Origin: Exophiala sp. HKRS030
Taxonomy: Eukaryota > Ascomycota > Eurotiomycetes > Chaetothyriales > Herpotrichiellaceae
Length of the DNA: 64,000 nucleotides
Assembly (NCBI GenBank): GCA_023897205.1
Contig: JAHWDD010000004.1
Location: 434,001-498,000, forward strand
Reading direction: 5' to 3'
The translations under genes and the position numbers were made by a program. The notes beneath the pieces were generated by a model. The model was not told the origin of the DNA, did no database searches, and saw nothing but the letters and a program-made list of their open reading frames with translations. Of this stretch, positions 7,638-15,640 are shown piece by piece. Positions within the stretch are counted from its first letter, which is position 1. Each line of letters begins with the position of its first letter.

Positions 7638-9283
7638 CTGAAAGTGAGGGCCCAGATCCTGCCGCTGGTGTACCTACAGTCATGAATGATGCGTACCAAT
7701 CATTGCTGAACTCAAGTTGGTACTCAGGCATTATGCATTACTACTTGTTCGGCGCTGAAGGCATTAAAGACAAAGCTCGAAATGAACAACGTCGGCTTAT
7801 TCATGAGGCTAAACACTACAGACTCGCAGAACGCTCTCTCTTGAGAAGGGAACACAATGGGCAATTTGCGAAATGTCTCGTCCCAGATGATATTGCTTAC
7901 CATCTAAATTGGGCCCATGACTGCCACGGTCATTTTTCCCAGGCCATTACACTCAACCACTTGCTGGGACAATTCTGGTGGCCAACGCGGGTGACCGACA
8001 TCTACAGACACTGTGCATCTTGCCACGTCTGCCAGCAAGATGGCCCGAGAAAACCATCTGTTAATCTTCGACCCATAGCGAAATTCGCACCAATGTCAAT
8101 GCTGGGCATGGACTTTTTGGGCCCAATATCTCCAGTGTGCGAACGCACAGGGGCCCGCTTTGTCCTAGTGTTCGTGGATTACTTCAGCAGATTTGTATGG
8201 ATCAAAGCCTGTGTCAACCCCGACAGCCAAACTGTTTGCCAGACATATGAGGAGCGCGTGGCCCCAGTGGTGGGATATCCCGAGACCACTTTCTCTGATA
8301 ATGGGTCACACTTTTCCAGTCTGGAGACCAAGAGCCATTTTGAAGCCCACGGCACACACATGATCTTTTCACCAATTTCACATCCGTCTTCAGTTGGACT
8401 GGTGGAAAGATCTGTCCAACTGGTCGCCTCTCAGTTGAGGAAGGAGATCATGCAGAACAACTACTTGAGCAACATATGGTCGGTGACAATGCCCAAAATT
8501 GCCGTCAACATCAACACCCGTCTGATCCGCACTCATGGATTTACGCCATCACAGATTATGCTGGGATTTAATGCTGAATTTTCAGTGCTGCCCAGTGAGT
8601 CAGTGGGATGCCTGGCAACTTTGATGTCCAATTCTCCACCTCAGGAACAGAAGATAGCCGAAATGGCTGTGCAAGGAATTGACTTCATGATGGTGGGACG
8701 GGACGAGCAGAGAGCAAAAGCTGGCCTATCTCTTGTCCAAGCTGCGGACAAGCTCGCATCCAGAGATACAGCTAGATGGACAAAACCCAGGAAAGGGGAC
8801 CTGGTCCTGATCAGAAATTTTGCTGCCGACTCTGCCAAAGGCCGAAAACTGGAACCCAGGTGGGTGGGGCCTAAAATGATGGCTGATGTGCTGCCCTCAG
8901 GAGTTTCTGCTATGGTGCACGACCTGATCGGAGACCAGCGCCCTAAGAAATATCACATGAATGACCTGAAGGTGTACTATCCAAGGATGTCGATCCCCAA
9001 GGATGTCGACGACCTGGGAGTTCGCACCATCCCAGCTGCCACCATCTTGCCTGGTCATACGGCGGAGCGCACAGCCATGTCCTGGGCATCTCCCTTGGGA
9101 GTTAGGGCCCTGGACCTGTTTATTCCAAATGTCACAACACCCAGGTGGGTGTTGAATGGTGAAGTGGGGGGTGGACTGGATAAATACATAATCAAATTGT
9201 GGGGCAAATTGAGTGGAGTGGAGATGGAGACTTCGGAGCGCAGGCCGCTCGCGAGGATGAGAAAACATACAGAATGGACATGA
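7556..9283 (+). CDS. Pol: integrase
   Basis: A 575-codon frame ending TGA 9281-9283. The N-terminal zinc-binding part shows the HHCC pattern (WAHDCHGHF, then CASCHVC). The core has the catalytic triad: Asp at 8111 (GMDFLGP), Asp at 8297 (FSDNGSHF) and Glu at 8405 (LVERSVQ). The last two are 35 residues apart, the usual DD35E spacing. The C-terminal region has PRKGDLVLIRNF and a GPF-like module (KLEPRWVGPKMMADVL, then YHMNDLKVYYP). No chromodomain is visible. The open start at 7556 is a TTG, so translation must come from upstream Pol. Confidence 0.92.
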   Translation: MAGPRSAGLPASENQTTEIPAVGDQNLTESEGPDPAAGVPTVMNDAYQSLLNSSWYSGIMHYYLFGAEGIKDKARNEQRRLIHEAKHYRLAERSLLRREHNGQFAKCLVPDDIAYHLNWAHDCHGHFSQAITLNHLLGQFWWPTRVTDIYRHCASCHVCQQDGPRKPSVNLRPIAKFAPMSMLGMDFLGPISPVCERTGARFVLVFVDYFSRFVWIKACVNPDSQTVCQTYEERVAPVVGYPETTFSDNGSHFSSLETKSHFEAHGTHMIFSPISHPSSVGLVERSVQLVASQLRKEIMQNNYLSNIWSVTMPKIAVNINTRLIRTHGFTPSQIMLGFNAEFSVLPSESVGCLATLMSNSPPQEQKIAEMAVQGIDFMMVGRDEQRAKAGLSLVQAADKLASRDTARWTKPRKGDLVLIRNFAADSAKGRKLEPRWVGPKMMADVLPSGVSAMVHDLIGDQRPKKYHMNDLKVYYPRMSIPKDVDDLGVRTIPAATILPGHTAERTAMSWASPLGVRALDLFIPNVTTPRWVLNGEVGGGLDKYIIKLWGKLSGVEMETSERRPLARMRKHTEWT

Positions 9284-9286
9284 CAA

Positions 9287-9301
9287 TGGTGAGAAGGGGA
9301 T
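9287..9301 (+). repeat. internal copy of the polypurine tract
   Basis: TGGTGAGAAGGGGAT starts four bases after the integrase stop and is identical over 15 bases to 15132-15146, next to the 3' LTR. It could be a central polypurine tract (a second plus-strand primer) or a scar of how the third coding region was added. Confidence 0.65.
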
Positions 9302-10500
9302 GAAATTGCTACATAACTATGGAAATTACTCTGGGACAAGCATGGAATTAAGCAGGAATGGTGCTATCGGAGTTGAGACAAATGGGTGAATTGTTTGAAA
9401 CAAATGGGCTGATTGTTCGAAGTCCAGAAAATGGAGTTCCTCAAAGTGAGAGAAAGGGAGTTGAAACAAATGGGCTGGTTGTTTGAAGTTTTCTGGCGGA
9501 CTGGATGGTGGTTTCCTCATGGGGGTGGAATGCCAAGACTGGCTCATCGACCTTACTTTACATTGTACATCTCTGCACATACCAGTTAGACACACAGAAG
9601 AATGCGATAGCAAGATCCGCAATAAGCAACCGAGAGTTGATGAGTGGTATTGCAGTAAATTAAGGCTGACTGGTGAGATCGAGCATCTCATCCATGAGGT
9701 TTTCTTCTGATTGATGCTTTTGTTATGTCCCTGGCGGAGGTCGAGCACCCTGCGGTTGGACAGCCCTCCGGTCGAGCACTGGAGGTTTCTTCTATCTCTT
9801 TTGTTACCCTTTGATGAATTGACCACTCTGGACCTTTTGATTGTCCCACGAATTTAAAAAGTGGCCCCTCCTATCCTGTCCGAGCGGCGGTTGAGAGCAG
9901 GCCAACTGATGCCCAGATCTGGAACCTTAGAGTGCGAGCCACCGATACCTAGACCTGGAAACCTTTGCGAGAAGCTGCTGTTGCTGCCATCAAGCTGCCT
10001 GTTGGGCTGACAACTTGGATCGATCTTTAAGATCGGAAGACACTGGAAGGGTGGAGGACCATCTGATCTTTTGAAAAGTGTTGGGACCAACCAACAACCG
10101 ACCCATCCATGCTGAAGACCTCGAGCTGATGATCCTGGGACGAGACTGATACCGATCTGATCAAGAACCTCCACCTGACATATTCCTCATCACCCCTCGG
10201 GGACTGCGGAAAGCCAATATCCCAATATATCTACCATCACCAATTCAGCCAACACATCAACTCGCAATACGAATATCTGATAAAATTCATTTACTACTCC
10301 CCGCTTATTCTGATCTCATCATTTGAACTATTTGATTTCGAACTGCTAGAGAACTGGAGGACACAAAAGACCCGGAGTGCTGGCTGTATCGGTGGGGGCT
10401 ATCGAGGGCAGCATCGAACAACACGAACCCAGCCCAGTTGCTGACACCGTGCGACAAGACGAGATCGGCCGAACATCTGAAGATCCAACATCTTGAATTG
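9302..10500 (+). other. retrotransposon spacer between integrase and ORF3
   Basis: About 1.2 kb without a convincing frame. Three imperfect direct copies of a ~28-bp unit with core ACAAATGGG lie at 9373-9399, 9394-9422 and 9461-9490, and GGTCGAGCAC occurs twice near 9739 and 9773. The interval must contain whatever lets ORF3 be expressed (promoter, splice acceptor or re-initiation), but I cannot point to the signal. Confidence 0.5.
9373..9490 (+). repeat. three imperfect ~28-bp direct repeats
   Basis: Copies 9373-9399, 9394-9422 and 9461-9490 share ACAAATGGG followed by TTGTTTGAA or TTGTTCGAA. The first two overlap. They sit just after the internal polypurine tract. Confidence 0.6.
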
Positions 10501-11079
10501 ATGAAAATGAATAAGATGGGTCAAGCAGGGCAAGGAGGAACGACATATGCGAACACCAGCGAATTGTACGCAGCACTGGACCTGTTGGTGACTGATGGCC
10601 AACTGGATGAGGCTTGGGCCTTAGCCCGTGATCGACGATACGCGCATTTCTCGGCGATGACCTATCTGCGGGTTAAGATGGGGGATCATGGCGATGAGAT
10701 GGACGTGGATGTGGATCGGTCCGCCACCCCAATCAGTGACACCACGGAAAGAGAAAACGAGGCATCATCCGAGCTGAAGGAGATGGCCGACAAGGTTCGG
10801 AGTGCAACTGTGGAAACCTCTGCCGTTGGACTGGGAAATGGGAATGAGCACCAACCCCCTCAGCTGCCGCTTGGGGAGGGAGGTGTCGGCCGAGAACCTG
10901 AACTAAAAGGTTTGAGACTGTTAGATCAAGCCATTTTGGACAATGTCGACAGCCTGGGCATTGCAGGCACAGTGAACATCCTCCTGCCCTTGGGACGGCG
11001 TGAGAAGTATCGACTACCCCAAGAGGTCAGGAACAGACCATCACCCAGAAATTGGCCAGGAACCCTGCTAGAGTGCTGA
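10501..11079 (+). CDS. retrotransposon ORF3, segment A (unknown function)
   Basis: First ATG of the frame at 10501 (frame open somewhat further upstream), stop at 11077-11079. Begins with a Met/Lys/Gln-rich stretch, then a helical segment (TSELYAALDLLVTDGQLDEAWALARD), then an acidic linker. No signal peptide or membrane segment, so it is not an envelope-like protein. Codon structure continues in the -1 frame after about 11017-11020 (CCCC), which would join it to segment B. I do not recognise the family. Confidence 0.65.
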   Translation: MKMNKMGQAGQGGTTYANTSELYAALDLLVTDGQLDEAWALARDRRYAHFSAMTYLRVKMGDHGDEMDVDVDRSATPISDTTERENEASSELKEMADKVRSATVETSAVGLGNGNEHQPPQLPLGEGGVGREPELKGLRLLDQAILDNVDSLGIAGTVNILLPLGRREKYRLPQEVRNRPSPRNWPGTLLEC

Positions 11080-11546
11080 TGGTGGGAGATGCCATCGAAG
11101 ATGCTTTGGCAAAATCCCACCCAGTGATGATGGTCCAAGGGCAGGACCTTGCTGCTCCCTTGCTGATCGCCCAATATCGGAATCAAGAATTTACTGATCC
11201 GGCCTGGCCGAATTATGTGGGGAATTTGAGAGAACTGGGGCCAGAATTGTCCGACAGGGAGAAGAGAAGACTGGAGTTTCTGGACGACGATATAGAGGGA
11301 CCGCCTTTAGCTTACCCAAAATTGGCCACCACAGCATCCATCCTGGCCTCGATGCCAAAATGGAAAATGGAAGGGAATCTGACAGAGGACTATCGCTTGG
11401 GTGCTAAGGTTTTTCTGGCACAACTACAGAGAACCATTAAACAAGATGGAGGTATGAAAATACCGATGCAATTGATGGAACAGATAATGTGCCTGGGATC
11501 CCCCATCCCCCTCAGCGCCGACCAGATGATCCAACAGTTCGAATGA
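11004..11546 (+). CDS. retrotransposon ORF3, segment B (unknown function)
   Basis: Open from 11004 (after TGA 11001-11003), with no proper ATG at its start. Contains ARVLMVGDAIEDALAKS, an LSDREKRRLEFLDDDIEGPP block and a helical end. Stop at 11544-11546. Segment C opens in the -1 frame across the two CCCCC runs at 11500-11504 and 11507-11511. This is best seen as the continuation of segment A, not a separate protein. Confidence 0.6.
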   Translation, partial: EVSTTPRGQEQTITQKLARNPARVLMVGDAIEDALAKSHPVMMVQGQDLAAPLLIAQYRNQEFTDPAWPNYVGNLRELGPELSDREKRRLEFLDDDIEGPPLAYPKLATTASILASMPKWKMEGNLTEDYRLGAKVFLAQLQRTIKQDGGMKIPMQLMEQIMCLGSPIPLSADQMIQQFE

Positions 11547-13378
11547 GAATGGAGGAGTTTAGGGTCCCAGGCAAAATCTACGCACCGATGATGGCAGTGG
11601 ATGAATGGCACGAAAGAATGAGAGTGGCATATGGGGGTGAAAATAAGGTCCCCAAACCTGCCGCGGGTAGGATGCCACCGGGCCAACACCTCCCACCGCA
11701 TTCGTCAATTCTAGGCCCGGCCGGGTTTGTTGACGCCCCATTCGGTATGATTCGAATTCAATCAGATGATGTGGGAGACTTTTACCGAGCCCCGACAGAG
11801 GTGATTCCAGTTTCTACGATCACTAGCGACCTACTCCTGCCGTACTTGGGTCCGCCATGGATTATGTTCGACGCGACTAAACAGGAAGAGATGCTGTTAC
11901 AGAAAACCTCGATCATTAAATATCTCAGGCAGCACCGGAGGGAGAACTTCATCCATCAGAAGAAGGTGGACCTGCGAACTAAGCGACTAGAGGAGTTGCT
12001 GGCTGCTGGAATGCCTTACCCGGTAGCTTGTGGGGTGACCCGTGACGAAGAAGCTATGTGGGTGGCAAAGATGGACGACTCGATTGCGGCAGCAGTTGAC
12101 CCACAAGACGCCATCACCCTGGGGATCATGACCTACGGAAGAGAACGATCAGACGAGATTGCATTAATTAAACGAGGGCGACCTGAGCAGAGGGATGATC
12201 TCCTGTTCAGGAAGCGTGTGAGACTTTCAACCAGAGGCGATCTATCATGGGATCGTAAGACATCGTGGCCACAAGATCAACTCCTCCCATCATCTCCAAG
12301 CGCAGCTCAAGTGTTCGAGTGGGCTAGACAATATAGATCTACGGATGGAGGACGCTTCTATGGTCAAGAGTCAGAGCAGATGGAGCGAAGCTTTATCTCT
12401 AAGCCTATGGTCAGAAGAGTATCTGGTGATCAAGACTGCGAAGGGGATGAGACACATCAGCTGGAGTTCGAGCGTGACGACATTATGACTGAAGAACTTC
12501 CCGAGTTCGGCCGCATCCCATATCTGAAGATGTCGAGCAAGGATCGCAGTCGGTGTGGTCTTCCTGACCTCGGGGGACCTGTCGTGGAGGGACAAAATAT
12601 AAACGACTGCAGACGTCCAGAAGCTGCCGGGACTATACCCCTGAGGTTAGAAGGTGCGATCCGACCTCCACCGCAGGTTGAGGAGGTTTGCGAGATTGAG
12701 ACTGATTCCTGGACAATCACCAACATGGAAACTGGAAAGACCTACTCCATCAAGTTAAAGGATAGCCAACAACATGGTCTGACTGCCCGGGACCTCTTGA
12801 GACAGATGATGGCTAGGGTCGACGAAATCACAGTTGGCTTAACTGCAGATGACCTGGCCGCGAGCTTTACGCAACAAGAACTCGAAGCATTTAATCTGAA
12901 ACGGAATGGCAAGATCTTTTCGGAATTGGCTAACCGAGATGGTACCCTGCGGGTGAGACCCATGCCAAAGAATCCAGCCATCAGGAACGAACTAGGCCAT
13001 ATGGTTAAACGGAATGCCCTTCTACCATCTACTCAGGGAGACGCCCAGCTCCTAAAGAGCCTTAGAGACCGACGACTGACGTGTAAAGAATCGATGGAGG
13101 CATTCCAGGAGATGTACCAGGCTTACGATAAGATGGCTTCAATCGTGGGGAAGAGTGTGAACAAAAATCATCAGGCTCTTTCCCCGGACCTGAAAACTAA
13201 GGCAGACGAGATGCTGAACCTGGTCCCAGGCGTGAGCACCATGGCTATGTCTGAGAAGATTCTAGCTTACCAACGAGATGATCACGTACTTTGGGGGAAC
13301 ACTTGGCGAATCATCTGGCAGATGTCGCTGAGGAGTATCGCAGAAAACTTACAGTTCAAAAGAAAATGGTCGACCTAG
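11489..13378 (+). CDS. retrotransposon ORF3, segment C (unknown function)
   Basis: The longest segment, 629 codons; its first codon is a GTG, so it is probably a continuation. Composition is that of a soluble, charged protein. Recognisable only as text: GKIYAPMMAVDEWHERM, TRDEEAMWVAKMDDS, a regular stretch DSWTITNMETGKTYSIKL and long amphipathic helices near the end. No catalytic signature, zinc motif or membrane span was found. After GGGGG at 13293-13297 the coding character moves to the -1 frame (segment D). Confidence 0.65.
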   Translation: MPGIPHPPQRRPDDPTVRMRMEEFRVPGKIYAPMMAVDEWHERMRVAYGGENKVPKPAAGRMPPGQHLPPHSSILGPAGFVDAPFGMIRIQSDDVGDFYRAPTEVIPVSTITSDLLLPYLGPPWIMFDATKQEEMLLQKTSIIKYLRQHRRENFIHQKKVDLRTKRLEELLAAGMPYPVACGVTRDEEAMWVAKMDDSIAAAVDPQDAITLGIMTYGRERSDEIALIKRGRPEQRDDLLFRKRVRLSTRGDLSWDRKTSWPQDQLLPSSPSAAQVFEWARQYRSTDGGRFYGQESEQMERSFISKPMVRRVSGDQDCEGDETHQLEFERDDIMTEELPEFGRIPYLKMSSKDRSRCGLPDLGGPVVEGQNINDCRRPEAAGTIPLRLEGAIRPPPQVEEVCEIETDSWTITNMETGKTYSIKLKDSQQHGLTARDLLRQMMARVDEITVGLTADDLAASFTQQELEAFNLKRNGKIFSELANRDGTLRVRPMPKNPAIRNELGHMVKRNALLPSTQGDAQLLKSLRDRRLTCKESMEAFQEMYQAYDKMASIVGKSVNKNHQALSPDLKTKADEMLNLVPGVSTMAMSEKILAYQRDDHVLWGNTWRIIWQMSLRSIAENLQFKRKWST

Positions 13379-14646
13379 TCACGGGGCAACTGGAGAAAAC
13401 CATTAATCTGACACGGAACATCATCACATACGCTGAGGAACGAATCGCTAAGGTGGATAAAATGATCAATGGGGAGATGCCTGCTGAACCTTGGATGGTG
13501 GCAGACGTGACCGGGAAGATGGAAATGTGGAGGTGCCATCAGTGCCAGGGTAAGCCATCTGCCCCAGATGAGCAACATCCAAACCCCGACCCACCACGCC
13601 AGCCTGAGCCTTACCAAGCCGATGAGATGATGTCTCAAATGATGAGTGTCACCGACGAAGGGGTGATCGCCGAGCACCTGAGGAGGATGGGTGATTTGGG
13701 ACTGAGCACCACTGCCCTTAAAGATCTTCAGGAATTCTATTGCTGCGATGAGCCATACGATCAGGAAGACTCGCTGGGACAACCTACTCGGGTGACCAAG
13801 GTTCATCAGTACTATCAACAGAGATGTCTCGATGGTGAGGCCAAGCTGGGATATTGCGATGGTGAGAGGGGTGAACTCAGAAGACAAGAACTGGATCCAT
13901 TCTCGGACCTCTGGGGAAATGGACGCAAATACACTAAGGAACAGCTGGAGTGGTTCAGACAGCACCGAGATCCTATGGGGCTGCCAGTCCCCCAGGAACA
14001 TCTACATCCCACCTATACGGAAAGCCAAGCACTAAACGCTCAGAGGCAAAATGAGACCAGCATGGTTGGCGCGGGCATCGATCGGTGGGAACAGATGGCT
14101 CGAGATGCTCAAGAATCCATGGATCGGGAATTTCATCAGCAGTTTCAGTACATATCAAGCGAAACAAGGGCGAAGACACTACAGGAGGAAGACATCCAGG
14201 AGGTCATGGAAGCCTTTGATGCTGAAGACAAGGAGCGAGGATGCCCGAAGGTCTCAAGGGAGCAGCAACGAATTTACGCCATCGACCACCTAGCCCCTCG
14301 AACGCTGAGGCGCAGAAAGGATTACACAGTCACCAACTTCCTTCCAGATGTCCCTCTGAGATGCTGGGAGTATATAAATCATCAGGTGGAATGGACTCGG
14401 TTCAGCATAGAATATCCCGAAAAGGTGCGCGCACATTACAGTTCGAAATTTACGGTGTCTGCATTCTTGCAAGGAATGGAGCGACGGGATGTGGCAACTA
14501 AAACATTGCGAGAACGATTCGATGAGGTCAATGAGTACTGGAGACCCACCTTTGAGGATGAGGGAGTGCATGTGGATGAGCTCGAATCCCCAGATGGCGA
14601 CCATCCTTTATTTGGCCCAATTGAGACGCATGGCTTGCCTCGATGA
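13291..14646 (+). CDS. retrotransposon ORF3, segment D (unknown function)
   Basis: 451 codons ending TGA 14644-14646. Starts with a strongly helical, likely coiled-coil region (LANHLADVAEEYRRKL to AEERIAKVDKM). A lone RCHQCQ pair of cysteines follows, then Asp/Glu/Gln-rich helices. If the three internal steps are missing bases, segments A-D make one protein of about 1,382 residues from ATG 10501. No homologous family comes to mind. Confidence 0.65.
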   Translation: MGEHLANHLADVAEEYRRKLTVQKKMVDLVTGQLEKTINLTRNIITYAEERIAKVDKMINGEMPAEPWMVADVTGKMEMWRCHQCQGKPSAPDEQHPNPDPPRQPEPYQADEMMSQMMSVTDEGVIAEHLRRMGDLGLSTTALKDLQEFYCCDEPYDQEDSLGQPTRVTKVHQYYQQRCLDGEAKLGYCDGERGELRRQELDPFSDLWGNGRKYTKEQLEWFRQHRDPMGLPVPQEHLHPTYTESQALNAQRQNETSMVGAGIDRWEQMARDAQESMDREFHQQFQYISSETRAKTLQEEDIQEVMEAFDAEDKERGCPKVSREQQRIYAIDHLAPRTLRRRKDYTVTNFLPDVPLRCWEYINHQVEWTRFSIEYPEKVRAHYSSKFTVSAFLQGMERRDVATKTLRERFDEVNEYWRPTFEDEGVHVDELESPDGDHPLFGPIETHGLPR

Positions 14647-15131
14647 ACGATACCGGAGCTGCCGAAATGGTAAACTGTCGCCATGATTGAAGGCACCAAC
14701 ATCTGCCGGGGGAGACTGACATGAGCTGGGAAATGGACGCACTGGTAGATTTCGAAGATGGGATGGCTGGGATCGGGAAACACTAACCTTCGACTGAGAA
14801 TGATGCATGAAACATGATGTGCTGGAACTGATGAGTCGAACAAAACTGGATGATAGCTGACGATGGCTGGGACGCAGCTGATGGAAAGTGAGGCTGGAGA
14901 CATGGAAAATGAAGGGTTGATGCAGAAAGATCGGCCAGGTCTGGTGGTTGACGTCAGTCTGAACTGCATTTGCGAACAAAATTGGGTGCTGACAACTGGT
15001 AAATTTGATGGATGATGCAGACTTTGAGGGATTTGGAGGTTACGGGTTTGAATCAGTGCTGCCGACGACGATGAAGTCTACATCTTCACCACTCCCAGAT
15101 GCCCTAGACCTGGGCTCGGGGGTCCTTCGCT
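14647..15131 (+). other. retrotransposon 3' untranslated region
   Basis: About 485 bp between the ORF3 stop and the polypurine tract; no open frame with coding character on the sense strand. Several overlapping minus-strand frames here (14436-14979) look like shadows. Confidence 0.55.
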
Positions 15132-15146
15132 TGGTGAGAAGGGGAT
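15132..15146 (+). promoter_or_regulatory. polypurine tract for plus-strand priming
   Basis: GAGAAGGGGA (15136-15145) within a 15-base block ends two bases before the 3' LTR, where the plus-strand primer should be. The same 15 bases occur at 9287-9301. Confidence 0.75.
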
Positions 15147-15148
15147 CC

Positions 15149-15276
15149 TGACAGGGAATGGAGAAGGAGCACTGGAGGATCACGTGATGACACTTGGCAC
15201 TGGCTGAGCACTTTTATCTATCCTCTCACATCCTTGCTAGCTTAGTTACACACACTCCCAATCATACAGTGTTTCA
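15149..15276 (+). repeat. 3' LTR, 128 bp
   Basis: Identical to the 5' LTR at 1843-1970, including the CACGTG palindrome. Followed directly by TCGT, the presumed right copy of the target duplication. Confidence 0.95.
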
Positions 15277-15640
15277 TCGTTCTTCCACATTCTGACTCTC
15301 CCAAATCCAAATCCCGATCCTGACCACGCCCACGCCAGTGCGCAGCTAGGCTTTAATCAGTACTCCATCCTCCTGTCAGCACTCCCCTGCTCTCCTACCT
15401 AAATTCCAGTACCTAAACTCTCTCTCCACCCCCGACGCCCTTTACGTCCTCTTCACCCTTCCGTCACCCGTGCACCCTCTTCGTCCGGCCAACGACACCC
15501 TTCACTTCACGGCCTCAACGACTCTTCTGTATTTGCCTGTTGTTTCGTTTGTACACCTCGAAGTCCCTATACAGATATATTGCCTCGACTCGGCGCCATC
15601 GCCTGAGTAGCTCTCTATACATCGGTCGTCCGGCTTCGCC
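15277..15640 (+). promoter_or_regulatory. BSD2 upstream region
   Basis: Pyrimidine-rich leader between the 3' LTR and the BSD2 start, with several CTCC/CCAC runs usual for fungal 5' untranslated regions. The retrotransposon end is 364 bp from the start codon, so 3' LTR promoter activity could read into BSD2. Confidence 0.45.

Larger units (their letters stand above)
1843..15276 (+). mobile_element. complete Ty3/Gypsy-type LTR retrotransposon with an extra 3' coding region
   Basis: The element is 13,434 bp with two 128-bp direct terminal repeats that begin TGACAG and end TTTCA. They are identical base for base, and TCGT flanks both ends (1839-1842 and 15277-15280) as a likely 4-bp target duplication. 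Internal order: primer-binding site, gag with zinc knuckle, aspartic protease, reverse transcriptase, RNase H, integrase with a GPF-like tail. RT before integrase places it in Ty3/Gypsy. After integrase comes a duplicated polypurine tract, a ~1.2 kb non-coding spacer, a ~4.1 kb third coding region of unknown function, then the usual polypurine tract and 3' LTR. The coding regions are broken by seven frame steps, each equal to one missing base. Identical LTRs indicate recent insertion, so extensive decay is unlikely. Confidence 0.95.

Noticed and set aside
10501..14646. ORF3 as an envelope gene (errantivirus-like element)
   Set aside because: No signal peptide, no membrane span and no cysteine-rich ectodomain in any of the four segments.
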